Positions 48,673 through 57,761 are shown, numbered from the stretch's first letter. The stretch is 64,000 nt of DNA from Butyricimonas faecalis (GCF_003991565.1 NZ_CP032819.1:310001-374000); one strand, 5' to 3'. Made by a program: numbers and translations. Notes: generated by a model from the letters alone, not told the origin.

Positions 48673-49029
48673 TATTCTGCCATTTTATAGCTGATTCTTT
48701 TCCTAGCTTATAGCAAACTTAATTTTCAGCCTACCTTTCTCTATCCTTACACTAAGACATAAAGGAATACAGACACGGCACTAACATATCATATACATAC
48801 GTCAGTGTCTATGCTATGTACTTGGTATGTTCATGATCAAAGGAAAGGATAGTTCAACTTTAGCGAAAGTGTAGACCATCTCTGAACAAAAAATTGCAAA
48901 CCGATCAATACATCACAGAGTTCATACGAACATGAATGAGTAACGTTTGACCTTCGAATGAGGGGTATTATTTGGTACTCTTCTGTACTTTATTTGGGGT
49001 GTATTTGTGTATGAATTCCACAAAAGTAA
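48673..49029. other. Gene-free AT-rich stretch
   Basis: No coding frame, RNA or repeat with family support was recognised here. A weak hairpin with GACAC/GTGTC arms lies near 48771-48810. Confidence 0.5.
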
Positions 49030-49031
49030 AA

Positions 49032-49060
49032 CTTCCTCTAGAATTTCTAGAGGAAGGTAA
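49032..49060 (-). terminator. Terminator of the small secreted protein gene
   Basis: CTTCCTCTAGAA (49032-49043) and TTCTAGAGGAAG (49045-49056) form a near-perfect palindrome; on the minus strand it runs into TTTTACTTTTG. Confidence 0.75.
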
Positions 49061-49077
49061 AAGTTTAAAGGGTAGGT

Positions 49078-49428
49078 TTATTCCTCTTGGGAACGTAAGG
49101 TCACATTCATATCATCTATGTCAGTGCTAGAAGATACTATTTTGTCTTGTGGAACATAGTTAGCGTGGCTAAAACTTAATGTACAGGACTCAGATTGTCT
49201 TACTTGGATAGAGTAATACCCTTCTGAATCAGTTTGAGTTTTGCTTAACAGGGCGTTGTTACTGTTTAAAGTACAGGTTACATCAACCTGACTTATAACA
49301 TCTCCATTAGTATTGTCAACATAACCGGAAACAGTTATCCATTTTACATCACTTTTCATTGTGAAACTACACGTGATCATTGCGATTACAACGATTGTTG
49401 CTAATACAATTAATGATTTTGTTTTCAT
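49078..49428 (-). CDS. Secreted protein with CarboxypepD_reg-like domain
   Basis: About 116 residues from MKTKSLIVLATIVVIAMITCSFT; an upstream start at 49461 adds 11 residues. After the signal peptide or lipobox-like MITC, a beta-sandwich of the carboxypeptidase regulatory type is visible (WITVSGYVDNTNGDVISQVDVTC, SEGYYSIQVRQSESCTLSFSHANYVP). No partner gene. Ends with the terminator at 49032-49060. Confidence 0.75.
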   Translation of the reverse strand: MKTKSLIVLATIVVIAMITCSFTMKSDVKWITVSGYVDNTNGDVISQVDVTCTLNSNNALLSKTQTDSEGYYSIQVRQSESCTLSFSHANYVPQDKIVSSSTDIDDMNVTLRSQEE

Positions 49429-49865
49429 GATAATAAGTTTTAAATTTTTACTAACAAACACCTGGCGTTTTCTTTCTTTAATGCATGCATATCAAATTTA
49501 GGATAATTAATCTGTAAAACAAAATTGTGATGTAAATATTTCTATGTTGCGATGTATATGTTTTTTTTGAAATCCGTTACTTGTAGGATATATTAATATT
49601 TCAATTTTCATGCTTATTACTTACGTAATTATTGGCAAATATATAAATAAACCATGTGATTATTGATGTATGTATTACGAGCAACTAATATTTACACGAA
49701 GATTATAAAAGACCTATAAAAAATGCTTTCACTTTGTTATTTAGTTTTGGTAGTTTATATAGATTATAAATAACTTTCATGGTGGATTAGAGATGTGCTA
49801 TTTTTTCGATGCAACCCATTTATACTATTGATTACAAACGTTTTTAGTCTTTTAATCGGTATAAA

Positions 49866-50009
49866 TCAAATTTTTACAACTACACGAAAAGTACGCATAA
49901 GCGCACTTTGTTGACTATCAGTACTTTCTATATATTCTTTGTACTGCAATTCTTTTAGCTCATTTTCAAACTGGCGAGGGTTAACTTGATGTAATTGATT
50001 GTCTGATTT
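49866..50009 (-). pseudogene. Possible C-terminal remnant of an unknown protein
   Basis: An open minus frame of 47 codons without an early ATG, reading NPRQFENELKELQYKEYIE followed by SALMRTFRVVVKI and a stop at 49866-49868. Codon pattern looks protein-like, unlike its surroundings, suggesting a relic. The family is not recognised; it may be chance. Confidence 0.25.
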
Positions 50010-50285
50010 TTATCACACGTGTATTAAAAAATGACTTCATAGGCAGAGGTAGGAATTTAAGTTAGAAAATGGCAATGATTGGCAAGTTTTATTCGTTACT
50101 TTTTGTGGATTATATTTTATAGTTAATTATTTGTAAACTCATTGTTGTCAAGAATTTAGGATGTAATTCTTGCTTATACTCGAGAAAAGAGAATCTTTTC
50201 TACATTTTATAATATACTCGTCTAGCAGAAGTTTCTAAATATAATTTTCTTTGGCCCACTTTTGGGGAATTATTTCTGAAGAATT

Positions 50286-50317
50286 TTTGCAGTTTATTGA
50301 TAATATGCATATTTTTG
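50286..50317 (+). promoter_or_regulatory. Promoter of the GmrSD-like gene
   Basis: TTTG (50286-50289), 20 nt, TATTTTTG (50310-50317): full Bacteroidetes consensus on the + strand, about 120 nt before the start at 50439. Confidence 0.6.
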
Positions 50318-50438
50318 TGTGTAGTCAAAGTGTCTCATGTTATATGTTTATAACTATAATGTGGTGATAATAAATGTATTATCAATGTGTCTTGACTTTT
50401 AATTGCATCATTTTATACTTAAGAAACTTAAATTACTT

Positions 50439-52277
50439 ATGGATGTATCTCCTTTAAATCAGAATATTGACACCTTGTTTGCAAATACAACATATTATAT
50501 AGATTTTTATCAGCGACAATACAAATGGGATTCTGTTCCGGTTGTTCGTTTATTAGATGATATTTTCTATAAATTCACTGAAGAACATAAGCGATATGCC
50601 AATAGTATGTTACCAAGCGATCAAATAATCAATAAATACGCATGGTATTACATGAATACTTATGTAACAAATCTTGATGCAGAAACTAATAGATTATATA
50701 TTGTTGACGGACAGCAACGTCTCACCACACTGACCCTGATTTTGGTTAAGTTATACCATCAGGCAGAAACTTTTGCATCAGATCTAAAAGATTGGATAGC
50801 TGACAAAATAGTAGGTCGATCTGGATATAAAAAGACTTTTTGGCTTAACCATGAAATCCATGAACCAACGCTCAAAGCTCTTTTTGATGGTGATGAAGAT
50901 GTTCCAACGAATACAGGTATTACAGCTGAAAATTTGGAAAAGAACTACAAAGTGATTTCTAAACGACTCGACAAAGAATTAACAAATAAAACAGTGTTCG
51001 AGCGATTTGTGTTCTATTTCATGTATCGTCTGGTTATCATTAATTTAAAAGTGGAACAAACCGATGTGCCAATGGTTTTCGAAGTGATTAATGATAGAGG
51101 TGTTAGACTGAAACCATATGAAATACTAAAAGGTAAGCTCTTGGGTCAAATTGATAAAGAGGAGTTAAATGTGTTAAAATTCAATGAATTATGGGATGGT
51201 CAAGTTAGTAAAATCAATCGAAACAATCCAGATGCAATAGATAGTTTCTTTATCTATTTATTAAAAGCCAAGTTCTCTAATACAATTGGAGAAAGTAGAA
51301 AATTTGATAGGGAATATCATAGAGCATTATTTGCTGAAACTTCTTTGAATCTTGATCATAATCCCAATAATGTAAAAAAATTCCTTCAAAATGACTTCTT
51401 GTATTATTCTTCTTTATACGTTAAATTAGTTAAATATACTACAGAACTCAATCATGAATTTGAACATGTGTATTATAATTCGCTAACTGATAGGGGTCAA
51501 CAATTTTTGTTAATAATGTCGGCATGTAATGTTGATGATGTGCAAGAAAAAGAGAAAATCCAATGTGTATCATATCATATAGACAGGTTGTTCTGTCTCC
51601 TGCAATTACAGAGAGCTTATGATAGCAATAAGTTCAATGAGAAAATGTATGATATCAGTAGCAGAATAAGAGAAGTTGATATATTAGAAATTCCTGCTAT
51701 ATTTGATTCTGCGCTATTAGAGATGCTTAAATACAAATACAGTAATAATGACCTTAACGTTGTATTTAGTTATGGCTATTTTAAAGAAACTGGCATCGAT
51801 CTTGACAAGCGATTTAAGCGATACTTTTTTGCGAGAGTTGAAGAGTTTATAGCCAAAAACACAAAAATGGATATGAGGCATAATTTATATAACCTTGTCG
51901 TAAATACAGGTAGTACAAATGGATTTCACATCGAACATATCCTTGCTGAAAATGAAGAAAATTATGAATTGTTTGGAAATGATGAAGAACGGTTCAAAAG
52001 TGAAAGGAATAGACTTGGCGGTTTGTTGTTGCTAAAAGGAAAGGACAACATTTCAAGTAATAACGAAACGTATGGAAAAAAATTAGAATCATATGCTAAT
52101 ACACTATATTGGAATGAAACACTACGGCAGGATTCTTACAAATCTCACCTTGATTTTACAAATTGGATTCAATCATCTAAGTTAAATTTTAGGCCTATGG
52201 ATAAATTTGGGCCAGAAGAATTAGAGGAAAGACAGAAACTATTGTTTGAAATAATTAAACATATATGGAATGAATAA
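50439..52277 (+). CDS. GmrSD-type restriction protein, DUF262 plus DUF1524
   Basis: A 612-residue protein in the layout of GmrSD type IV restriction enzymes, which cut modified (glucosylated hydroxymethylcytosine) phage DNA. The DUF262 (ParB-like) domain carries IVDGQQRLTTL at 88-98 and DFYQRQYKW; the C-terminal DUF1524 HNH-type domain carries FHIEHILAENEENY and NRLGGLLLLKGKDNIS (about 496-550). Start chosen at ATG 50439; the frame extends to a TTG at 50403. Single gene in the accessory region. Confidence 0.85.
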   Translation: MDVSPLNQNIDTLFANTTYYIDFYQRQYKWDSVPVVRLLDDIFYKFTEEHKRYANSMLPSDQIINKYAWYYMNTYVTNLDAETNRLYIVDGQQRLTTLTLILVKLYHQAETFASDLKDWIADKIVGRSGYKKTFWLNHEIHEPTLKALFDGDEDVPTNTGITAENLEKNYKVISKRLDKELTNKTVFERFVFYFMYRLVIINLKVEQTDVPMVFEVINDRGVRLKPYEILKGKLLGQIDKEELNVLKFNELWDGQVSKINRNNPDAIDSFFIYLLKAKFSNTIGESRKFDREYHRALFAETSLNLDHNPNNVKKFLQNDFLYYSSLYVKLVKYTTELNHEFEHVYYNSLTDRGQQFLLIMSACNVDDVQEKEKIQCVSYHIDRLFCLLQLQRAYDSNKFNEKMYDISSRIREVDILEIPAIFDSALLEMLKYKYSNNDLNVVFSYGYFKETGIDLDKRFKRYFFARVEEFIAKNTKMDMRHNLYNLVVNTGSTNGFHIEHILAENEENYELFGNDEERFKSERNRLGGLLLLKGKDNISSNNETYGKKLESYANTLYWNETLRQDSYKSHLDFTNWIQSSKLNFRPMDKFGPEELEERQKLLFEIIKHIWNE

Positions 52278-52821
52278 TAGTAGTGTCCATAATTTTGTGT
52301 AAACGATAGTTTGATAAGGTATATTATTATTGTTGATTATCAATAATTTATGGATTAAAAGATAGACGCTTCAAAATTTACTTGTTTTTTCGTCAAAAAT
52401 CGAAGATTTAACTTTTTTAATCTTAGTTTGCCTTCAAACGAAGATTAAAAGTGAAAAATAGCTCTCGATGCAGCATATTTACATCACTGATTATTAGTGA
52501 CTATTCATTTTAATCGGTACAACCTCTGTTTTGAGAAATACACAGAATGTAGGGACAAATGCAAACCGTTGTATTTCATCGCCTTGCATATACCTGTTGT
52601 ACCGCCTCTTTTCAGCCCTTTTGTGGAATGTCTGCTATCAGATACAAGGTATTGAGTGATAGGGCATTTCCGCAGATATGTTACAGAACGCTTGTTGAAT
52701 ACAAAGGTAGTGGTTTTCTTGGGATTTCTGTGGTTTGCGGTGTGGTTTTTATTTTCCAGAAGATGCTTAACAGTAGAAAATCGGTCATAGAACCAGGGAA
52801 CTTTTGTAGGATACACATTCG

Positions 52822-52905
52822 ATTCGCTTGAAAAAGTGTAGGGCTATGCGTTGTATTCGTTGGGAAAAGTGTAATGAATCAGATTTATTCGCTTGGGAAA
52901 GTGTA
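52822..52905 (+). repeat. Three direct 19-bp repeats (IS21-end-like)
   Basis: ATTCGCTTGAAAAAGTGTA at 52822-52840, ATTCGTTGGGAAAAGTGTA at 52855-52873 and ATTCGCTTGGGAAAGTGTA at 52887-52905, spaced 33 and 32 bp apart. Repeated GGGAAAAGTGT words are reminiscent of the multiple terminal repeats of IS21-type elements, but no transposase is present. Confidence 0.65.
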
Positions 52906-52939
52906 ATTGCTTCCGTTTGTTTATTATGAAAAATGTCTG

Positions 52940-53037
52940 TATACCCTAACAGGTACGCTTCTATTCAGGCAACAACTATTATGCCCTATCGGGTATAATC
53001 CTGCTTATTATATCAATATTATACCCGAAATGGTATA
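52940..53037. promoter_or_regulatory. Array of three TATACC-N6-GGTATA operators, 40 bp apart
   Basis: TATACC-CTAACA-GGTACG (52940-52957), TATGCC-CTATCG-GGTATA (52980-52997) and TATACC-CGAAAT-GGTATA (53020-53037). Centres are 40 bp apart in both intervals, four helical turns, so all face the same side. This looks like an HTH-dimer operator set (HipB/XRE type). No regulator gene is adjacent, and the nearest coding frame is the truncated phosphatase. Confidence 0.6.
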
Positions 53038-53039
53038 AA

Positions 53040-53192
53040 TCAATATATTTGACAGAACTCCATGATATTGAGCTTCTGATATTGGATACAGAGTTTGAAC
53101 ACCAACTGATTAAAGTCTCCATGAATATCACCAGAAACAATAATTGTCTTAGTTTCGGAAAAAGATAGTGAGAATATGCCGTTATGATTCAT
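53040..53192 (-). pseudogene. Truncated metallophosphoesterase (N-terminal 50 residues)
   Basis: A minus frame starting MNHNGIFSLSFSETKTIIVSGDIHGDF, then NQLVFKLCIQYQ and a stop after 50 codons. GDIHG is the first metal motif of calcineurin-like Ser/Thr protein phosphatases (usually over 200 residues). After QYQ the sequence stops matching and runs into the operator array, as if the gene was cut off by recombination. Only the N-terminal part remains, so it is non-functional. Confidence 0.65.
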
Positions 53193-53281
53193 CTTATGTT
53201 CCTGTTAATAGTGTTTATAGATAGAATTAATCCTTACCAAATAACCCTCTTTCTTTCCAAATCTTGACTTCTTTATCAAAA

Positions 53282-54598
53282 TCAGACAGATATCAAGCGG
53301 AATTTATCATATTCAGTGTATGCCTTTTCTTTCGCTTGCTCGGTGGAAATGATGTCAGCATCATTATATTTATCATACTCATATAGAGTCAGGAAATCAT
53401 CCAATTGCTTTTTCCAATTTGCCATTGTGGAAATGATTTGCCGTTCAGCACGAAGTTCGGCCAAATCAAGGAATGCGGTTGATAGACGATTGAAAGCTGA
53501 GACTTCTTTGTCGGACAAGTAATTCTGGGCGATAATTGTATCCGACTTTTGGCCCCTGCCGTCAGGAGCGTTTTTCCAAGTGGTAAGTCCCATGTGGGGC
53601 TTTTGGGCATCTGCTCTTGAATAGATGATTTCGGTTGCCGTTTGATGGGAAGCGGCCCAATACATCATATCTTGCACCATTTTGAAGAATTGTAGGGTAG
53701 TCTCAGCCTTAGGATCATAATCGGCACTACATTCGGCATAGACATCGGTGATTTTTTGATAATACCGACGTTTTGAAGCTCGTATCTCTCGGATACGTTC
53801 TAATAGGTCGTCAAAATAATCTTTGCCAAAATGTTTACCCTGTTTCAAGCGTTCATCATCCAATACAAATCCTTTTATGATCATTTCTTTTAGAACCGAT
53901 GTGGCCCACATCCGGAATTGGTCCGCTTGATAACTGCTCACACGAAAACCAACGGCAACAACCGCATCTAAATTGTAGAACAAAGTATCATCGTTCTTGC
54001 CATCAAGTTCAGTTGTTCGAATTTTTCGAATAACTGAACTCTCCTCCAATTCTCCGCTTTTGAATATCTCTTTCAGATGGTTGTTGATCGTATTCGTTTC
54101 AACACCAAACAAATCGGCCATTCGCTTTTGCGACATCCAAAATGTTTCATTATTGAAGATAACCTCTATACGGCTTTCTCCTTGTTTCGTCTTATATAGC
54201 AATATATTGGATGATAGACTATTGTCGATTAATTCAGGAGTTGATATCTCTTGTTTGAAATATTCTCTTGCCATCTGCACTTGCGGCTTCTTGCTATCGG
54301 CATTTTCAACAATCATCAAACAAGCGATTCGTGATAAATATATATTCTCGACCTTACGAAAGGAACCGGAACTTAGTTTGACCATCTCAAACGTAGGATT
54401 AAAATGCTCGGTAGTGTTACAACCTTTCTTATTGGCAATGGCGATAGCTTTGTTTAGAGTACGATTGAATTTTTGGTATGTGCTATAGCCTAATGCGGTG
54501 CACAATTCACGAGAAGTCCAATACTCTAAACCTTTTGCGTCTCGCTTTTTAATTTGTTCAAAGTTGGATTGAATAGAGGGTATATTGTTCTCATTCAT
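53282..54598 (-). CDS. DinD-RhuM fusion protein
   Basis: A 438-residue protein that joins two families. Residues 1-118 resemble DinD (DNA-damage-inducible) proteins: FEQIKKRDAKGLEYWTSREL, LGYSTYQKFNRTLNKAI, RKVENIYLSRIACLMIVENAD. Residues 130-438 are a virulence RhuM-type protein (COG3943): NETFWMSQKRMADLFGVETNTINNHLKEIF, FYNLDAVVAVGFRVSS, QFRMWATSVLKEMI, KGFVLDDERL. RhuM genes often sit near type I restriction loci, as here. Function unknown; may act on DNA through the HTH. Confidence 0.85.
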   Translation of the reverse strand: MNENNIPSIQSNFEQIKKRDAKGLEYWTSRELCTALGYSTYQKFNRTLNKAIAIANKKGCNTTEHFNPTFEMVKLSSGSFRKVENIYLSRIACLMIVENADSKKPQVQMAREYFKQEISTPELIDNSLSSNILLYKTKQGESRIEVIFNNETFWMSQKRMADLFGVETNTINNHLKEIFKSGELEESSVIRKIRTTELDGKNDDTLFYNLDAVVAVGFRVSSYQADQFRMWATSVLKEMIIKGFVLDDERLKQGKHFGKDYFDDLLERIREIRASKRRYYQKITDVYAECSADYDPKAETTLQFFKMVQDMMYWAASHQTATEIIYSRADAQKPHMGLTTWKNAPDGRGQKSDTIIAQNYLSDKEVSAFNRLSTAFLDLAELRAERQIISTMANWKKQLDDFLTLYEYDKYNDADIISTEQAKEKAYTEYDKFRLISV

Positions 54599-54627
54599 TG
54601 TCTTGATATATCTTATAATGATAAGAA

Positions 54628-55053
54628 TTACTTGTATAATCCCGGTCTTAATTCCTTATTATGCTTCATGATTCTTTCTTCCATAAGAGAACCATTAGGG
54701 ACTATTTCGTAAGAATAGGCTTTCTCAAAGGCTTGGCGTCCGGCATCTGTCATAAGTCCTCGATCTTCAAGATTAATACAACGTTCTTTGTTTAACTCAG
54801 TCCAATGACTTCCTTTACGACGAGGTGAAAGCCGCTGGGCAAGGCGTCCGTCTGGCAATTTCTTTAGAGTTGAATCAATCCACCCGAAACACAATGCTTC
54901 TTCAACAACCTCAATGTATGGAATACATTCATATGTGGGCTGTTTAGAGCGTGAAGTTACAACCCAACACGATTTCGCATGGTTATGATTAACCTCTAAC
55001 CAGTTTCTCAATTCAATGCGGTCTACGAAGTCCAGTAGATTGATAATTTCCAT
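54628..55053 (-). CDS. YdeI/OmpD-associated-like protein (short form)
   Basis: A 141-residue protein similar to the YdeI family (bacteriocin-protection or OmpD-associated). VEEALCFGWIDSTLKKLPDGRLAQRLSPRRKGSHWTELNKER is the family core at about 50-90. Standard members are about 190-200 residues with an OmpdA-like C-terminus; this one lacks it. Isolated between the RhuM fusion and the TIR operon. Confidence 0.75.
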   Translation of the reverse strand: MEIINLLDFVDRIELRNWLEVNHNHAKSCWVVTSRSKQPTYECIPYIEVVEEALCFGWIDSTLKKLPDGRLAQRLSPRRKGSHWTELNKERCINLEDRGLMTDAGRQAFEKAYSYEIVPNGSLMEERIMKHNKELRPGLYK

Positions 55054-55328
55054 ATATGCCCGTAGTTCAATTGAAATATGATTACTCTAATTGTTTTCTG
55101 TAAACAGACTCCAAAGTATTTCCATCCTTGAACCGAAATTGATTGTATATGAACCTGATACTCAAATTATGTATGATGTTTTATCTGCAAATTGATACCA
55201 TAATGTTTCCGCTATTGCAATATTCAAATACAATTAAGGTAGTTCATAGGAATAATCATAGTCTAAGAATAGGAATAATGAACCTCCGTTTTTTTATTGC
55301 TTAGTGGAATAGATTTTATACTGCAACA

Positions 55329-56003
55329 TTAAACATTAATGTGAATATCGTATTCGTCTTTTTTGTCTTGAATCTTTTTAACTTCATTAATCCAAAAGCT
55401 AATATTGTTAATGAAACTATCCCATCTAACCATATGTATATAACTGACATAACCACGGTAAACATTGTCACCAATATTACAATTTGAATATGTTTTCTTT
55501 ATTTGATTAAACATATTCGCACGTAAGACTTTGAATAGTTTATTTGTATGCCATAACGTACACCCTGACTGACAACACATCTTCGGTTCGAGCATATAAT
55601 CATACCTACCATTAATATCAGGAAGAACAACTGCTAGTATACCATTTCTTCTGCTAGTTCTGTCATTTCGAGCTGTCTCTCTTAGTGAATAAGACACTTC
55701 CCAAGGAATCCATTGTTCATCTTCGCTTTTGTTTAACTCTTTCATATTAGGAGAGATGAGTACAATAGAGATGCTACTATCAAAAATTTTATTTCTTAGT
55801 TTTGACTCCACAGTGGAGTCTTTAAAATTGGATAGGTCTTCACCGTCTAGTTCTCCTTTATTAATATGATCATCATCTTCAAGCTTATCTTGTAGTTCAT
55901 CAACATAGTGACGAACTTTAGTTGATTCGTACCAAGGTGTTCTTTCAAGATGCTTCACAGAAGTATCACCATATTTATATGATATAAAAATCTTATGTCC
56001 CAT
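55329..56003 (-). CDS. TIR-like protein C (ThsB/DUF1863-type)
   Basis: A 224-residue protein, fourth gene of the TIR/SLOG operon. It begins MGHKIFISYKYGDTSV and has the ThsB/MTH538-type TIR fold: YVDELQDKL, SISIVLISPNM, and WIPWEVSYSL (W98-x3-E102), the putative catalytic glutamate of NAD-processing TIRs. The rest is a helical C-terminal part with no known domain (KMCCQSGCTLWHTNKL). ThsB proteins of Thoeris make cyclic ADP-ribose-type signals. It is 6 bp after the SLOG gene. Confidence 0.85.
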   Translation of the reverse strand: MGHKIFISYKYGDTSVKHLERTPWYESTKVRHYVDELQDKLEDDDHINKGELDGEDLSNFKDSTVESKLRNKIFDSSISIVLISPNMKELNKSEDEQWIPWEVSYSLRETARNDRTSRRNGILAVVLPDINGRYDYMLEPKMCCQSGCTLWHTNKLFKVLRANMFNQIKKTYSNCNIGDNVYRGYVSYIHMVRWDSFINNISFWINEVKKIQDKKDEYDIHINV

Positions 56004-56009
56004 AACTAT

Positions 56010-56591
56010 TTATAAATTAAGTAAATCTTTAAACAATGAAGAATATGCCAAGTTAATACATAATTCAGGTTCTTTACCAGCAAAATATTTGTCATAAATG
56101 ATTTTGGCAGCACCTCCAGTGCTAGCCAAAGGAAATACTTTTGCTTCTGGATGTAACTGAGTAAACATTGTATATTCATCTTCTACACCTTCCATACCTC
56201 CAATAAAGATTCCAGCGTAAAATTCATTATCGCCAAGCATATGTTTTCTCATCTCTTCTATACTCAAATCTTTATCTCCCATATCATTGGTCTTTATAAT
56301 ATGAGCAACACTTTCATTCTCTAAAGGAAAGAACTGTTCAAAATACGTAGATTGATACAAAATTACGCTGCTATGTATATCTAATCCCGAATGCTGCAAA
56401 ATACTAGCTATAAGTGGCGTTATTGAAGGATGACCTCCCCAAATCAGTTTATATTTAGGCAATGCCACACTAGCTAAAGCTAATACGGAATCACGTATTG
56501 CGATTGTATCCGCTGTTTTGAAATATCTTTCATCTCTTCCTAGCATAGGAATACTTGCTGACAAGAATATATTTAATTGTTTTTGAGCCAT
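56010..56591 (-). CDS. Stand-alone SLOG-like nucleotide-binding protein
   Basis: A 193-residue Rossmannoid protein: LNIFLSASIP at the N-terminus, LIWGGHPSITPLIASIL (about 49-64), GIFIGGMEGVEDEYTMF (about 127-143) and VFPLASTGGAAKII. These are SLOG/LOG-family nucleotide-binding loops. In Thoeris the SLOG domain is fused to the effector ThsA and senses the TIR-made signal; here it is a separate protein between TIR genes. It could be the sensor subunit. Confidence is high for the fold, lower for the role. Confidence 0.8.
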   Translation of the reverse strand: MAQKQLNIFLSASIPMLGRDERYFKTADTIAIRDSVLALASVALPKYKLIWGGHPSITPLIASILQHSGLDIHSSVILYQSTYFEQFFPLENESVAHIIKTNDMGDKDLSIEEMRKHMLGDNEFYAGIFIGGMEGVEDEYTMFTQLHPEAKVFPLASTGGAAKIIYDKYFAGKEPELCINLAYSSLFKDLLNL

Positions 56592-56659
56592 AATTCAAAA
56601 TCTTTTTTCTTGATAGTTTTAACCTCTAATGATTCATTTAACCATTCTAGATGTTCTAT

Positions 56660-57736
56660 TCATTTCTTACGAATGCGCAAGTCATCATATATAAGGAATA
56701 ATTCGATTTTCTCATTATCAAGCAATTTTCTAAAACGTAGAGAATCGAAACAGTCATAAGATTGTGGAATTCCTATTGCCGGGATAAACAATCTAATTCT
56801 GCCATCTTTTAAAGTCTCTACAAGATAGCGATACTCTTGTATAAGTTGTCTCCCTTGTTTGCGAGCTTCTTTGACAAATTCTCCCACAAGATTGTCTTGT
56901 CTAGCAGCGAGGTTTCTAGCTCTAACGGATTCTACTGTATTTACAATGTTCTCAATACATTCTTCAGTAATGCGACAAGATCCATTATGGAAGTCCTCGT
57001 TCATAAACATTTTTTGTGTTAATTGAATAGGTGCGCATAATAAATTGTGTATGTCAGGGGTGCAATCAGGCCAAATAATTTCAACTACTCCAATTTGTTT
57101 TTGATTTGCTGATACAATTTCCTCATTGCACCACTTGCTGTTCTTAAAATCATTGGTGTAAAGTTGGACTAATACATCGCAATCCGTCATTCGATGGTGT
57201 AATTCTTCTTGAAAATTTTTAGCAGGATTGATAGAATATGTATCCAGAAATACATCGTAATTGTTGCGGACAAAAGCATCAAACAATTGGTTGGCTACAG
57301 CAGAAGAGTCCGTCCGGCGATAACTAATGAATAGTTTCCGGTTTTCTCTCAATAACCTCATTGATTCAAATGCATAGTTGATATATTTTTCAATATCATC
57401 TGCAAAATATTGTCTTCCATTCATTATATGAATGACTTTAGGAACTTCTGCTTCAAAATTCTCACCAAAATATATTGGCAAAATAGCATCCCCATTATCA
57501 AGGAGAACCTTTAATACTTCGATATCTTTTTCTGAATGATTTATATTGCCAAAATAGAATACGAAAGATGGCTGTTTGTTCAAATACTTTTTATAAAAAG
57601 TTTCATTATAGATTACCTCAAACATATTGTTTTTTAAACCTATGCTATGAATCTTGTCGAAAAAGCAAGCTTTTATTGTATCGCAAGCATTATTCTTAAT
57701 ATCTCCCAGGAAAATAAGTTGGTATTTATATGCCAT
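56660..57736 (-). CDS. TIR protein B with N- and C-terminal extra parts
   Basis: A 358-residue protein. Residues 1-125 are an unusual alpha/beta part (YQLIFLGDIKNN, SFVFYFGNINHSEK, AILPIYFGENFEAEVPKVIH) that may be a degenerate TIR-like or flavodoxin-like domain. Residues 133-260 form a TIR domain (KLFISYRRTDSSAVANQLF, DVFLDTY, CDVLVQLYTNDFKNSKWCNEE; W202-x3-E206). Residues 265-358 are an unassigned helical tail. A toxin-like NADase effector role is possible. Confidence 0.8.
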   Translation of the reverse strand: MAYKYQLIFLGDIKNNACDTIKACFFDKIHSIGLKNNMFEVIYNETFYKKYLNKQPSFVFYFGNINHSEKDIEVLKVLLDNGDAILPIYFGENFEAEVPKVIHIMNGRQYFADDIEKYINYAFESMRLLRENRKLFISYRRTDSSAVANQLFDAFVRNNYDVFLDTYSINPAKNFQEELHHRMTDCDVLVQLYTNDFKNSKWCNEEIVSANQKQIGVVEIIWPDCTPDIHNLLCAPIQLTQKMFMNEDFHNGSCRITEECIENIVNTVESVRARNLAARQDNLVGEFVKEARKQGRQLIQEYRYLVETLKDGRIRLFIPAIGIPQSYDCFDSLRFRKLLDNEKIELFLIYDDLRIRKK

Positions 57737-57761
57737 AATAATTGTTATTCGTTATAGGTAC

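Larger units (their letters stand above)
49462..50402. other. Gene-poor AT-rich spacer with a decayed frame
   Basis: About 940 bp with no intact gene. It holds a 47-codon minus frame without a start (see pseudogene 49866-50009) and a promoter (50286-50317) for the DUF262 gene. No inverted repeats typical of an IS end were seen. Confidence 0.55.
52278..53039. other. Gene-free scar region with IS-like fragments and operator array
   Basis: About 760 bp with overlapping spurious frames on both strands and no family-supported gene. A short sequence near 52280 (TAGTGTCCATAATTTTGTGT) resembles an IS256-type end. Three 19-bp repeats (52822-52905) and three palindromes (52940-53037) follow, each described separately. 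Confidence 0.5.

Noticed and set aside
52505..52831. Overlapping frames of about 90-100 codons on both strands
   Set aside because: Neither has a recognisable domain, and both lie in the scar region. One minus frame reads partly protein-like but is not supported.
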